Source: Magnetococcales bacterium (lineage in GTDB: Bacteria; Pseudomonadota; Magnetococcia; Magnetococcales; DC0425bin3). From it: a stretch of DNA of 64,000 nucleotides. The stretch covers positions 93,527 to 157,526 of the forward strand of contig JADGCJ010000001.1 of NCBI GenBank assembly GCA_015229045.1, read 5' to 3'. The notes below the pieces were generated by a model, which searched no databases, was not told the origin of the DNA, and saw only the letters and a program-made list of their open reading frames with translations. Position numbers and translations under genes: made by a program. The first letter of the stretch is position 1; each line of letters begins with the position of its first letter. Of this stretch, positions 9,313 to 18,765 are shown piece by piece.

Positions 9313-10539
9313 TCAAGAGACTGTGTCAAAAGAGAGTTGCCGGTGAGCGGCGCGCAGCTTGGTCGCCACGGGCAGTCCATAGGGGCACGGCTGGTTGCAG
9401 GCGGCATCGGCACAGTTTTGACAGGCGGCAGCGTTCTTCTCCAGAGCGGAGTAGGCCTGCATGGCCTGTTTTTCGTCGTGATAGTCCTCGAAATACATTT
9501 GGTAACGCAGGATGGAGGCGATGGGAACGCCTTGGGGACAGCCCGCTTCGCAGTCTCCGCAGCCGGTGCGGCAATAGTCCTGGCCGTGACGTGCCGCATA
9601 CTGGTCGAGGAGTTTTTGATCCTGTGCCGTGAAGGTCTGCCCCGAGGCTTGCAGATAAAGCTCCAGGTGTCCGGTATTGGCAAAGGTGACCACCAGTCCG
9701 CCGACCTCGGGGTGTTTGAGAACCCACTTGAATGCGGCATGTTCACTGACACCGCTCAAGTCGATACCACTCTCCTTGGCGCCGGCCAGGGTTTTCATGG
9801 CCACTACGCCGACCCCCTTCTTGGCCGCCGTCTGCAACACCTCGGGCACCTTGGGAAACTTCATGAAGTTGAAGGCCGGCATGATCAGGTCGTAGTGGCC
9901 GGAGTTGACGGCCTCCAGGAGCAACCGTTCCATGTTGTGTGGCCCGTGCGAAGAGGCGGCGAGAAAACGCACTTTGCCATCCCGGCGCAGGCGGTCATAG
10001 GCTTTCAGCATGTTGGGGTCGAGCAGGCGCTGCCGTTCCTTGTCAAAATCCGGGTTCTCGCCCAGGGCATGGACGAATACCACATCCAGGTAGTCTGTTT
10101 TCAGGCGCTTGAGGCTGCCTTCGACTGCTGCGATATACTCTTGTTCGCTGCTGCCGGTGGGGAGGTGACCCGGGTAGGGCTTCGTTTGGCAGAACTTGGA
10201 GGCGATATGGATCTTGCTCCGATCCGGCAGACGGGGCATGGCTTCGCCAATGAGGGTTTCGCTGGGGCCATAGTCCGGGGCGGTGTCAAAATAGTTCATA
10301 CCCCGTTCGACGGCCCGCAGCACGAGCGATGCCGAGGGCAATTTTCCCGCACCAAATGAAATATCGCCGATTTTCATGCCGGTGCGGCCCAGGGTGCGAT
10401 AATTTTTTACCCTGTTTTTCTCTGTCTCTGTACCACTGGTCTTTTCGGTTTCCGCGCCAGAAGCTGCACTGATTTGTCCCGCCACGCTGGCCGCTGTTGC
10501 CAGGGCCATGGAAGATTTGATGAAATCACGACGTTTCAT
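9313..10539 (-). CDS. Tat-exported aldo/keto reductase with C-terminal ferredoxin module
   Basis: 408 residues. The N-terminus KRRDFIKSSMALATAAS is a twin-arginine signal. The aldo/keto reductase barrel follows (residues about 45-315), with YFDTAPDYGPSE near residue 90 (catalytic Asp-Tyr region) and a helix reading FVHALG where many relatives have a histidine. The tail has two cysteine clusters, CRTGCGDCEAGCP and CQNCADAACNQPCP, typical of 4Fe-4S dicluster AKRs. It is the first gene of the operon 10539 to 5723. A reductase that takes electrons from iron-sulphur partners outside the cytoplasm is inferred; the substrate is unknown. Export is unusual for NAD(P)H-dependent AKRs. Confidence 0.88.
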   Translation of the reverse strand: MKRRDFIKSSMALATAASVAGQISAASGAETEKTSGTETEKNRVKNYRTLGRTGMKIGDISFGAGKLPSASLVLRAVERGMNYFDTAPDYGPSETLIGEAMPRLPDRSKIHIASKFCQTKPYPGHLPTGSSEQEYIAAVEGSLKRLKTDYLDVVFVHALGENPDFDKERQRLLDPNMLKAYDRLRRDGKVRFLAASSHGPHNMERLLLEAVNSGHYDLIMPAFNFMKFPKVPEVLQTAAKKGVGVVAMKTLAGAKESGIDLSGVSEHAAFKWVLKHPEVGGLVVTFANTGHLELYLQASGQTFTAQDQKLLDQYAARHGQDYCRTGCGDCEAGCPQGVPIASILRYQMYFEDYHDEKQAMQAYSALEKNAAACQNCADAACNQPCPYGLPVATKLRAAHRQLSFDTVS

Positions 10540-10708
10540 GGCATTTTTTCCCTTACCCCAATCTGTTTTTTTCCTGCACGTTTATTGCAAACTGAACTAG
10601 AATAGCGCCTCGCGTTTCTTTGGTTTTCGCAACAATACATGACCCGTGGTGCATACGCCTGAGAGATCCAAGACGATAACCCTTTTTGGTCAGGAACAGG
10701 AATGATTC

Positions 10709-11662
10709 ATGGATAATTTCATGAAGGAGATTGATCAGCGGAGCAATCTGGCATTTTCCAACCAGATGGAGATGCTCACATTTTTCCTCACGGATGCCCA
10801 ACAATACGGGATCAATGTTTTCAAGATCATCGAGGTGATTGAAACTCCGAAGAACGTAACCGTCATGCCCCAGACTCACCCTGCCATCATTGGGGCGATC
10901 AATTTCCGCGAGCAGCTGGTCACGGTGATCGATCTGGCCAGCGCCCTCGGTATGGCGCAGGTGGACACCCACGACGGTGTCAGCTACGTCATTATCTGTG
11001 AATACAGCGGCTCCATCCAGGGATTTCTCATCAGCAGTCCCAACAAGCTGATCACCCGCAGCTGGAAGGATATACGCAGTCCGGGCAATGGTACACAAAA
11101 TTCGGGTTACCTGACTGCCCTGACCTATGACGATGAGAGCAAATCGATCCAGATCCTTGATATCGAAAAAATTCTTGCCGAGATCATGGGCGTCGAAGAC
11201 ACCGTGCCGCAGGAGATGGTCGAGGAGGGTCACAAGCTCGATATCGGCAATTTCCATGTCATGGCGCTGGACGATTCGCGGGCGGCCCGTAATTTGCTGG
11301 CATCCACCCTCGAACAGATCGGTGTCCAGCATCACATCTTCGAGAATGCCGAGTCCGCTCTGGCCGCCCTGCACAAGTCGCTGGAGCCCAAAGCCCGTTT
11401 CAAATATTGCCTCATCATTTCCGATATTGAAATGCCCGGAATGGACGGTTTTACCTTCACCCGCCAGGTCAAGGCCAACCCTGAACTGGCCAAGATTCAA
11501 CTGGTACTGCATAGCTCCATGAGCAATCAGGCCAACAAAATCAAGGCTGATGCCGTAGGTGCCAACGATTTCATTCCCAAGTTCCAGCCAGGAAACATTG
11601 CCCGGGTGGTGTTGGAACAGGTGGCCAGGGTCAAGGAGAGTGGTTTCAAGTGCCAGGGTTGA
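10709..11662 (+). CDS. cheV: Chemotaxis coupling protein CheV (CheW-receiver)
   Basis: 317 residues. Residues about 18-170 form a CheW-like coupling domain (LTFFLTDAQQYGINVFKIIEVI, then IGAINFREQLVTVIDL). Residues about 185-310 form a response-regulator receiver with the phospho-acceptor Asp in IISDIEMPGMDGF and the conserved Lys in FIPKF. CheV couples chemoreceptors to CheA, and phosphorylation of its receiver tunes adaptation. AGGAATG lies seven bases before ATG 10709. No receptors or cheA are near. It is followed by a separately started hybrid kinase, so the chemotaxis core must lie elsewhere. Confidence 0.92.
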   Translation: MDNFMKEIDQRSNLAFSNQMEMLTFFLTDAQQYGINVFKIIEVIETPKNVTVMPQTHPAIIGAINFREQLVTVIDLASALGMAQVDTHDGVSYVIICEYSGSIQGFLISSPNKLITRSWKDIRSPGNGTQNSGYLTALTYDDESKSIQILDIEKILAEIMGVEDTVPQEMVEEGHKLDIGNFHVMALDDSRAARNLLASTLEQIGVQHHIFENAESALAALHKSLEPKARFKYCLIISDIEMPGMDGFTFTRQVKANPELAKIQLVLHSSMSNQANKIKADAVGANDFIPKFQPGNIARVVLEQVARVKESGFKCQG

Positions 11663-11767
11663 TGCATAGGAGTCTCTTCGCTGGCCAAACGGCAGGAAGA
11701 CCCTCTTGACGAGAGTGGCAGCGTTTCCAGACCGGCCTGTCGGCGCAGGGTGGGGTCGTGCCTGATG

Positions 11768-11886
11768 CCCATTTGCAGTCGATGCGGGAACGAGGCAGCA
11801 AGGAGGAGGCGACGAAGCAGTACGTGTTGGTACGGCGAGGAGCCGACGACGCAGCTGACGAAGTTACCGCGATGAATGCAAATGGG
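11768..11886. repeat. Palindrome-ended short element, variant copy
   Basis: The ends are inverted repeats: CCCATTTGCA at 11768-11777 and TGCAAATGGG at 11877-11886, extendable to about 20 bp with four mismatches. The centre (11818-11842) has GTACGTGTTGG-TACGGCGAGGAG in common with the elements at 20266 and 50478, but the ends differ from theirs. It lies between cheV and the hybrid kinase, and the likely kinase start codon (11872) falls inside its right end. Confidence 0.6.
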
Positions 11887-14160
11887 TATGAGCCGCTTCG
11901 GGTTTTGGTGATCGAGGACTCCGAGGTCGATACGGAGTTGATGGTGCGGGAGTTGCGGCGCGGAGGGTTTTTGACAGACCATCTCCGCGTTGAAACAGCG
12001 GCGGCGCTGCGGCAACAGCTCAAGGAGCGTCGCTGGGATATCATTCTGTCGGACTACAATCTGCCCGGGTTCGATGCAGCAGGTGCCCTGTGGATCCTGA
12101 AAGAGACGGGAATCGATATTCCGTTCATCGTCGTTTCCGGAATTCTCAACACCGCCGATGCCGTGGGTCTCATGCGGGCCGGTGCCCATGATTTCATTCA
12201 AAAGGATGACATCGCCCGTCTCCTGCCCGTTCTGGAACGGGAACTGCGTGAAGTGGAGGCCCGCAGGCAGCACCGGATTGCCGAAGAGACGGTCATGCGT
12301 CTGGGGCGCATCCTTGACGAGTCCACCAATGAAATATTTGTCTGTCGCGCCGATACCCTTGCCTTTTTTCAGGTCAACCGGGGTGCCTTGACCAACCTGG
12401 GCTACACCCTGGCGGAGATGCATTCCATGACCCCGGTCGATCTGATGCCAGGGTGGAACAGGGCCATGGCCATGGAGAAACTGGCCGCTCTGCGGGTGAT
12501 TCCCGGGCGCAAGAGCCTGTTTGAGGCGACCCATCGACGCAAGGACGGTACGCTCTATCCAGTGGATGTGCAGTGGTATCTTGCCGCCACGGAGACGCCG
12601 CCCGTCCTGGTGGCTATCGCCCTGGATATTTCAGAGCGGAAACAGGCCGAAAAACGCATGCGTCGTCTGGCAGCCGCCGTCGAACAGGCCGCCGATGCCA
12701 TTCTGATCACGGCGGCCGATGGCATCATCCAGTATGTCAACCCCTCGTTTGTACGCATCTTTGGCTACACCAGGGAGGTCATTCTCGAACAGAATGTCTC
12801 CTGTCTCGATGCCCACTCTCCCAGGGATGGTTTTTTTGGGCAGATGTTGGCCACGTTGGCACTGGGCCATGTTTGCAAGCGTCGATTTCCCCATCGTCGC
12901 CGCGACGGCGATGTCGTCGAGGTGGAGGCCATCGTTTCTCCGTTGCGGGAGACCGATGGCGTCGTGACCCATTTTGTCGCCGTGTTTCGTGACATGACGC
13001 GAGAGGCCCAACTGGAAGCCCAGCTGCGGCGGGCGCAAAAACTGGAGGCCATTGGCACCCTCGCTGGTGGTGTCGCTCACGATTTCAATAACATTCTCGG
13101 TGCCATTATCGGTTATGTCGAGTTGTCCTTCGCCGAAACCCGACAAGACGATCGCGTCCATGGCCATTTGCATGAAATTCTTCAGGCCAGTTTGCGCGCC
13201 CGTGATCTGGTTGCGCAACTGCTGGCTTTCAGTCGTTGCAGCGAGCAGGAGCGTCGTCCGGTCTCCCTGGCTCCCATCCTCACGGAGACCTTGAAATTGA
13301 TTCAGGCCACTTTTCCCTCGACCATGGATATTCGTACCCATATCGATCCGGATGCGGGTATTGTCATGGCCAACCCCACCCAGATTCACCAAGTGGTCAT
13401 GAATCTGTGTACCAACGCTGTGCAGGCCATGCAGAGTGGGGGCGGTGTTCTGGAGTTGACCTTGCAGTCCAGGGTTGTGGATAACGCGGCGAGTCGGGTG
13501 GCAGATCTGCTCCCGGGATCCTATGTCCAAGTCTCTGTGCAAGATACGGGGTGCGGCATTCAGGATGCCATTCGGGATCGTATTTTTGATCCTTTCTTTA
13601 CGACCAAAAGGGTAGGCGAGGGGAGCGGTTTGGGATTGTCGGTGGCGCATGGCATCATTGTCGGACACGGAGGGAGCATTACGGTGACAAGCCGCCCTGG
13701 CCAGGGGGCACGGTTCGAGTTTTATCTGCCTCGTATCGGTTCCGAAGTGGAAAAAGAGAACATGGCCGTTCACGTCGATCTGCCCAGGGGGTGTGGACGC
13801 ATCCTGTTCGTCGATGGCGAGGGTGCCCCGGTCGGCGTGGGAATGCAATACCTGGAAAAGCTGGGGTACAGCATGACCGCAATGACCGACCCCAGAGAGG
13901 CCTGGATGCTGTTTCATGACCATCCGCAGGAGTTCGACGCCCTGGTTGCCGACCAGATCATGCCTCACATGTCTGGCATCGACCTGGCGCGGAAAGTCCT
14001 CACCTTGCGTCCCGGGTTTCCTGTCATACTCTGCATGGACCCCGGCGGTTCCGGCAATCCGGAGCAGCTGCGCAGCCAGGGGGTGCGCCATTGTCTGCAG
14101 AAGCCTCTCCTCGAATGGGATCTGGCCAGGATCCTCTATCAGGCTTTGCACCAGCCGTGA
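11872..14160 (+). CDS. Hybrid sensor histidine kinase (REC-PAS-PAS-HisKA-HATPase-REC)
   Basis: 762 residues from ATG 11872. Domains in order: receiver (residues 8-125, phospho-acceptor in IILSDYNLPG), PAS (about 145-262), PAS with PAC (about 268-385), HisKA with the H-box GGVAHDFNN near residue 402, HATPase with DTGCGI and GEGSGLGLSVAHG, and a C-terminal receiver (about 642-760, Asp in LVADQIMPHMSG). It is predicted to be cytoplasmic, since no membrane segment is seen. The open frame starts at GTG 11758, but the 38 extra residues come from the repeat at 11768-11886, so the later ATG is preferred; its ribosome site is weak. The sigma-54 regulator ends 7 bp downstream on the other strand and may be its partner. 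Confidence 0.88.
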   Translation: MNANGYEPLRVLVIEDSEVDTELMVRELRRGGFLTDHLRVETAAALRQQLKERRWDIILSDYNLPGFDAAGALWILKETGIDIPFIVVSGILNTADAVGLMRAGAHDFIQKDDIARLLPVLERELREVEARRQHRIAEETVMRLGRILDESTNEIFVCRADTLAFFQVNRGALTNLGYTLAEMHSMTPVDLMPGWNRAMAMEKLAALRVIPGRKSLFEATHRRKDGTLYPVDVQWYLAATETPPVLVAIALDISERKQAEKRMRRLAAAVEQAADAILITAADGIIQYVNPSFVRIFGYTREVILEQNVSCLDAHSPRDGFFGQMLATLALGHVCKRRFPHRRRDGDVVEVEAIVSPLRETDGVVTHFVAVFRDMTREAQLEAQLRRAQKLEAIGTLAGGVAHDFNNILGAIIGYVELSFAETRQDDRVHGHLHEILQASLRARDLVAQLLAFSRCSEQERRPVSLAPILTETLKLIQATFPSTMDIRTHIDPDAGIVMANPTQIHQVVMNLCTNAVQAMQSGGGVLELTLQSRVVDNAASRVADLLPGSYVQVSVQDTGCGIQDAIRDRIFDPFFTTKRVGEGSGLGLSVAHGIIVGHGGSITVTSRPGQGARFEFYLPRIGSEVEKENMAVHVDLPRGCGRILFVDGEGAPVGVGMQYLEKLGYSMTAMTDPREAWMLFHDHPQEFDALVADQIMPHMSGIDLARKVLTLRPGFPVILCMDPGGSGNPEQLRSQGVRHCLQKPLLEWDLARILYQALHQP

Positions 14161-14167
14161 GGCCCGA

Positions 14168-15886
14168 TCATGGACCAGGGAGGTCCTGGATCTTCAGTTC
14201 CTGCATTTTCCGATAGAGGGTGCTGCGGCTCATGCCCAGGTTGCGTGCGGCCCGCGACTTGACCCAGCCTGATTTTTCCAAGGCTCGGATGATGCGTTCC
14301 TGTTCCCCCTCGACGGTTTCTGCATTTTCCGGTTCCAGGAGATAGCCCCTGGCTTGTGTCTGGGTCAGTTCTGAAGGAAGGTCTTTGATATCCAGCAGGG
14401 AGTCACGGCAGATGACAAAGGCGTGTTCGATGGCATGTTCGAGCTCTCGGATGTTTCCCGGCCAGGAGTACTCCATGACAACCTTCAGGAAATTTTTTGT
14501 CACCCCGGAAATGGATTTGCCAAAAGCCGCATTGAAACGCCCGATGAAATGATCGACCAAAAGAGGGATGTCTTCCCGGCGATCCCGCAGCGGAGGCAGG
14601 AGAATCTCCACCACTTTCAAGCGATAATAGAGATCTTCGCGAAAGAGACCCTGGGCGATTTTTTCGCGCAGGTTCTGGTTGGTGGCTGCCACCACGCGCA
14701 CATCTATCGAGACGGTACGACTCTCGCCGACGCGCTCCAGCTCCTTGTTTTGCAGTACCCGCAGCAGACGGGTCTGCATTCTGGCCGAGACATCGCCGAT
14801 TTCGTCCAGAAAGATGGTGCCATGGTCGGCCAGTTGAAAGCGCCCTATCTTGTCCTTGACCGCACCCGTAAATGCCCCGCGTACATGGCCAAAGAGTTCG
14901 CTCTCCAGGAGGGTTTCCGACAGGCCGGAGCAGTTGACCTTGACCAGGGTGCCACGATGGCGCACCCCTTTGCTGTGCAGGGCATCGGCGATACGCTCCT
15001 TGCCGGTGCCGCTTTCGCCGGTGACCAGTACGGTAGTATCGACATCGGCCAGATTTTCGATGAGGGAGTAGATCTCCTGCATTTTTCGACTGCGCCCGAT
15101 GATGCCATGAAAGCCCTGGCGTTCACCGAGATTTTTTTCCAGGGCGGCCAGGCGGGTTTCGTCGCGCACCACCATGACCGCGCCGAGAAACTGGCTGGTT
15201 TCGTCCAGCAGAGGTGAGGCGGAGACATCGACCATCTGGCCCGTGCGCACCGAGTTGTCGCATTGCAGCCGGACGATTTCTGCACGATTCTTGTTCTTGA
15301 AAACACGATTCAAGGCCTCCAGACAGTGGCCATGGCAGTGGCGATGTTCACTGTTCAGAGGCTGCCCCATCTCCTGGTGGGTAAAACCACAAATCCGTTG
15401 CGCGGCCTGGTTGAACTCCATGACGCGCATATTGGCGTCGATGGTGATGATGGCGTCCTTGACGCTGTTGAATACGGCCGTCAGGCGGCGTTGAATGCGT
15501 TCTCGTTCATCGCGCATGGTTTTATGATCGAGCGCGGATTTGACCTGGCGCACCAGGTTTTCCTTCAGGATGGGTTTGACCAGATAGTCATGGGCACCGG
15601 CGCGCAGGGCCTCCTGTACGGTCTCCAGGTTGGGAAAGCCGGTGATCATCAGGACGTAGGGGCCACCGGGACCGCGTTTTTGCACCTCTTTGAGCAGATC
15701 GAGTCCACTTTTGCCGCTCATGTGTATATCCGTGAGCAGCAGGTCGAACCCCCCCTCATCCAGATGGCGCAAGGCAACATCATAATCTTCGGCGGTGACG
15801 ACCTGGTAGCCGGAACTGGTCAGAAATGTCTGAAATATGAAGCGAATATGAGAATCATCATCGACGACAAGAATTTTCTGGGCCAT
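14168..15886 (-). CDS. Sigma-54-dependent response regulator (REC-PAS-AAA-HTH)
   Basis: 572 residues. Receiver at residues 3-117 (phospho-acceptor Asp in [13 protein letters not shown]), a PAS domain at about 130-245, then the sigma-54 AAA+ domain with Walker A GESGTGKE near residue 289, the sigma-54 contact loop GAFTGA, and a Fis-type HTH at the end ([19 protein letters not shown]). It activates RNA polymerase-sigma-54 promoters when phosphorylated. The start ATG 15886 shares one base with the stop of the tRNA nucleotidyltransferase-like gene (TAATG), so the two are probably translationally coupled, an unexpected pairing. The neighbouring convergent hybrid kinase is a candidate cognate kinase. 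Confidence 0.92.
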   Translation of the reverse strand: MAQKILVVDDDSHIRFIFQTFLTSSGYQVVTAEDYDVALRHLDEGGFDLLLTDIHMSGKSGLDLLKEVQKRGPGGPYVLMITGFPNLETVQEALRAGAHDYLVKPILKENLVRQVKSALDHKTMRDERERIQRRLTAVFNSVKDAIITIDANMRVMEFNQAAQRICGFTHQEMGQPLNSEHRHCHGHCLEALNRVFKNKNRAEIVRLQCDNSVRTGQMVDVSASPLLDETSQFLGAVMVVRDETRLAALEKNLGERQGFHGIIGRSRKMQEIYSLIENLADVDTTVLVTGESGTGKERIADALHSKGVRHRGTLVKVNCSGLSETLLESELFGHVRGAFTGAVKDKIGRFQLADHGTIFLDEIGDVSARMQTRLLRVLQNKELERVGESRTVSIDVRVVAATNQNLREKIAQGLFREDLYYRLKVVEILLPPLRDRREDIPLLVDHFIGRFNAAFGKSISGVTKNFLKVVMEYSWPGNIRELEHAIEHAFVICRDSLLDIKDLPSELTQTQARGYLLEPENAETVEGEQERIIRALEKSGWVKSRAARNLGMSRSTLYRKMQELKIQDLPGP

Positions 15887-17280
15887 TAAATTTTTCCCTC
15901 TTCCCGGCAGATCCACTCCCGAACCTGGGTCATCAACAGCTCCCGCTGATTGCGGCCGGGATCCTGTCCTACCCACTCCACCAGGCGTTGGCGCAACTGC
16001 CCCAGCCATGGGCCAGGGGAGAGGCGTACCATGTCGAGAATCTCGCCGCCGGTCAGGGCCAGATCCACCGGACGCAGACGCAACATCGCCTCACGGGTCA
16101 CATGACAGCGGCGCATGCAACGGGCAAAATCCTCTGCCGTTTTGAGGTTCTCTTCGGGGGAGAGGTCGGGTATGGCCTCTTTCTTGGCGCGCAGCAGGCG
16201 AAAGAGCCCTTCCACCGGGATGGTCTGTTCGATCAACCGGCGCAGGCCACGTTCGGTCGGGGCATGTTTAAGGTCCATATGCTGCACCATATGATTGATG
16301 CGCCGCTGTCGACGTTTGGAAAATTGCAGCCGGGTGAGAATCTCCGCATTGATGCGCATGGTCTCTTCGTGCGCTCCTGAGTAGCCGGTAATCGTACCTG
16401 AAGCGTCCTTGACACCGCAGACACCTTTTCCCGTCTCGTGGAGCAGGGCAGCCCAGCGCAAATCCAGAAAGGAGACCTCCTCTTCATCTTCCGGAGCGGT
16501 CATGTTGAGGAGCATGCGCAGGGAGTTTTCCCAGGCACTTTGCCGGGTGCCCGGGTTTTCCGGACACTCCTGGAGGGCAGCGAATTCAGGCAACAGCGTC
16601 CTGCCCAGGAGAGAACGAAACAGACGATAAACCATCTCCTGAGAGAATCGGTCGCGCAGCAGCAGGGAAAAGATTTGATCGAATTCGGCGCGTACCCGAT
16701 CCTGGGCCACCTGTCTGGGCAGGGTCTCTTCGGAACTTTTCAGATCAACCGGATCGGGTTTGCCGGCCAGTTGCAGGGTGAAACGAAAAAAGCGCAGGGC
16801 GCGCAGGGGATCCTCTTGCAGGGTCTCGGCGCCATTGACGAGACGGATCAGGTTGTTTTCAAGATCTTCCCGTCCATTGTAGGGGTCGATCAAGGGTCCG
16901 TCCGGCCAACGAAACGCCATGGCATTGACGGTGATGTCCCGATGAAAGAGATCCTCCGCCACCGTGGCCGGGTGCGACGGCCGATGGTGGAAGGTGTCTA
17001 TTTCCACCATTTTGGGATTTTCTTTCCGCTTCAGAGGCAACAACAGGCTGTTATGCTTGTTGCTCATCACGGCCATGGCATATCCTGCGTCCAGGAGCTT
17101 GCGCTGGCAATGGGGCAGGGGATGGGAGACCAGGAGGGTCAATTCATCGGGCGGGGTTTTGTTGCGCAAAGAGTCGCGCAGGGCATCTCCGGCCAGAAAG
17201 ACGGGGCCGATCAAACGGTCCAGATCGTCCAGGAGAGAGTGGACAAAAGGGGAGAGACCTCTTTGCAGCGATAGATACAT
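15886..17280 (-). CDS. tRNA nucleotidyltransferase/poly(A) polymerase family protein with altered catalytic motifs
   Basis: 464 residues, with the class II layout: head (residues 20-150), neck/body motifs HRDITVNAMAF, EDPLRALRFFRF and RVRAEFDQI, then an HD-like region. These enzymes add CCA to tRNA ends. However, the usual GGxVRD and catalytic DxD motif reads AGDALRD and then DELTLL, so the second carboxylate is missing. The HD-domain motif reads LLHETGKG instead of LLHDxGK. It may be a divergent CCA- or A-adding enzyme or a non-catalytic paralogue; another copy elsewhere would decide. ATG 17280 is divergent from mtaB with an 81-bp gap. Confidence 0.75.
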   Translation of the reverse strand: MYLSLQRGLSPFVHSLLDDLDRLIGPVFLAGDALRDSLRNKTPPDELTLLVSHPLPHCQRKLLDAGYAMAVMSNKHNSLLLPLKRKENPKMVEIDTFHHRPSHPATVAEDLFHRDITVNAMAFRWPDGPLIDPYNGREDLENNLIRLVNGAETLQEDPLRALRFFRFTLQLAGKPDPVDLKSSEETLPRQVAQDRVRAEFDQIFSLLLRDRFSQEMVYRLFRSLLGRTLLPEFAALQECPENPGTRQSAWENSLRMLLNMTAPEDEEEVSFLDLRWAALLHETGKGVCGVKDASGTITGYSGAHEETMRINAEILTRLQFSKRRQRRINHMVQHMDLKHAPTERGLRRLIEQTIPVEGLFRLLRAKKEAIPDLSPEENLKTAEDFARCMRRCHVTREAMLRLRPVDLALTGGEILDMVRLSPGPWLGQLRQRLVEWVGQDPGRNQRELLMTQVREWICREEGKI

Positions 17281-17361
17281 GGTTTCTGTCGGCGCACGGA
17301 TCCTTCTGAAAATTGTCTGACTGGATCCGGGGAAACTACAACAAAGCAGGGATTGTCGTCA

Positions 17362-18765
17362 ATGTACGAGGATGGAAACGGACCGGCGAACAGGCGAGTG
17401 GCCTTTGTTACCTTGGGTTGCCGTGTCAATCAGTTCGAGAGTGACATGTTGTTGCGTTCGGGGAGGAAGGCAGGCTATCGCCAGGCCCGGTCTGGTGAAA
17501 AGGCTGATTTGGTGGTCTTCAACACCTGCTCGGTGACCGGCGAGAGCGAACGCCAGGCTCGCCAGGCCATTCGGCGCGCCGTGCGCGACAATCCCGGTGC
17601 CCGGGTTGTGGTCACCGGGTGCTATGCCCAAAGAGATCCGGAAACCCTGGCGCGTATACCCGGGGTGGCCCTGGTCCTGGGCAATGGTGAAAAAAAACGT
17701 ATTTTTGAATTGTTGGAGGGTGTCGATCCGGGTCAGGGGGGGATACGGTTTGCCGACCTCCGGGCGGAGTCTCTGTTTCAGGGCCTCTTTACGGCGATTC
17801 CGCCTGCTGCGGACCCTGCCATGGCCGATCGGGAACTCTTTTCCGATCCCGAGCAGGCAAGCGCAGGGGCGCCGGATCGGGCGCGTGCTTTTCTGCACGT
17901 CCAAAACGGCTGTGATGCCGGTTGCACCTTTTGTGTGATTCCTGCCCTGCGCGGCGCGAGTCGTTCTGCTGCTCCGGACCAGGTTGTTGCCTGGGCACGG
18001 CATTTTTTGGCGCAGGGGTTTCGGGAGTTGGTGTTGACCGGCATCAATCTGGGTGCCTATGGTCGTGATCTGGTCGATCCAACCACCCTGTCGCACCTTG
18101 TGGAACACCTCCTGGAGCTGCCGAATCTGGGCCGCTTGCGGCTCTCCTCGATGGCTCCCCAGGATCTTGACCTGTCCTTCATGACTCTTCTGCAAGAGCA
18201 GCCGCGTTTGGCGCCGCACCTGCATCTCTCCCTGCAATCCGGCGACAATCTGATCCTCAAGCGCATGCGCCGACCCTATACCCGCGAAGAGCTTTTGGTC
18301 ACCATCGAAACCCTGCGTGAGCGTCGCCCGGAGATTGTCCTGGGTGCGGACATCATCGTCGGTTTTCCTACCGAAACCGAGGCCGCCTTTGCCCGGACCC
18401 TGGACCTGCTCCAGGAAGGAAAAATTGCCCTGCCGCATGTTTTTCGCTATTCAGACCGGCCCGGGACACCCGCCGCCCGGATTCCGTCCCACCTGCGCGT
18501 CTCTCCGGAGCAGCTCCGGGAACGCGCCGAATGCCTGCGGCAGGCAGCACGGGCGATCTTGCATACCACGCTGATGGAACAGGTGGGGAGCGAGGGTGAG
18601 GTGTTGGTGGAAACAGTGGCCGATGGTCTGGCCCAGGGCAAAACCGGGGGATTTCTCCCTCTGGCTTTCCCCGCTGCCGATCCAGACCTGGTTGGTCAAC
18701 TGGTTCGGGTCACGGTCACGGGTGTCGATGCGTCCGGGGCGGGGTTGGTGGGCAAAACTCGATAA
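17362..18765 (+). CDS. mtaB: tRNA t6A37 methylthiotransferase MtaB
   Basis: 467 residues. The N-terminal UPF0004 domain has LGCRVNQFES, FNTCSV and VVTGCYAQRDPE (three Cys for the auxiliary 4Fe-4S cluster). The radical-SAM motif CDAGCTFC lies near residue 184, and a TRAM domain closes the protein. LGCRVN (rather than LGCxKN) and the overall pattern favour MtaB over MiaB or RimO. It converts t6A37 to ms2t6A37 in tRNAs. Start ATG 17362 rather than TTG 17353. Its last codons and stop overlap the end of a truncated relE-like toxin frame on the other strand, so the extreme C-terminus may be a junction product. Confidence 0.9.
   Translation: MYEDGNGPANRRVAFVTLGCRVNQFESDMLLRSGRKAGYRQARSGEKADLVVFNTCSVTGESERQARQAIRRAVRDNPGARVVVTGCYAQRDPETLARIPGVALVLGNGEKKRIFELLEGVDPGQGGIRFADLRAESLFQGLFTAIPPAADPAMADRELFSDPEQASAGAPDRARAFLHVQNGCDAGCTFCVIPALRGASRSAAPDQVVAWARHFLAQGFRELVLTGINLGAYGRDLVDPTTLSHLVEHLLELPNLGRLRLSSMAPQDLDLSFMTLLQEQPRLAPHLHLSLQSGDNLILKRMRRPYTREELLVTIETLRERRPEIVLGADIIVGFPTETEAAFARTLDLLQEGKIALPHVFRYSDRPGTPAARIPSHLRVSPEQLRERAECLRQAARAILHTTLMEQVGSEGEVLVETVADGLAQGKTGGFLPLAFPAADPDLVGQLVRVTVTGVDASGAGLVGKTR

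Noticed and set aside
8341..10359. Long plus-strand open frame (672 codons)
   Set aside because: Antisense of the DUF6599-like and AKR genes, which have clear motifs and signals on the minus strand.
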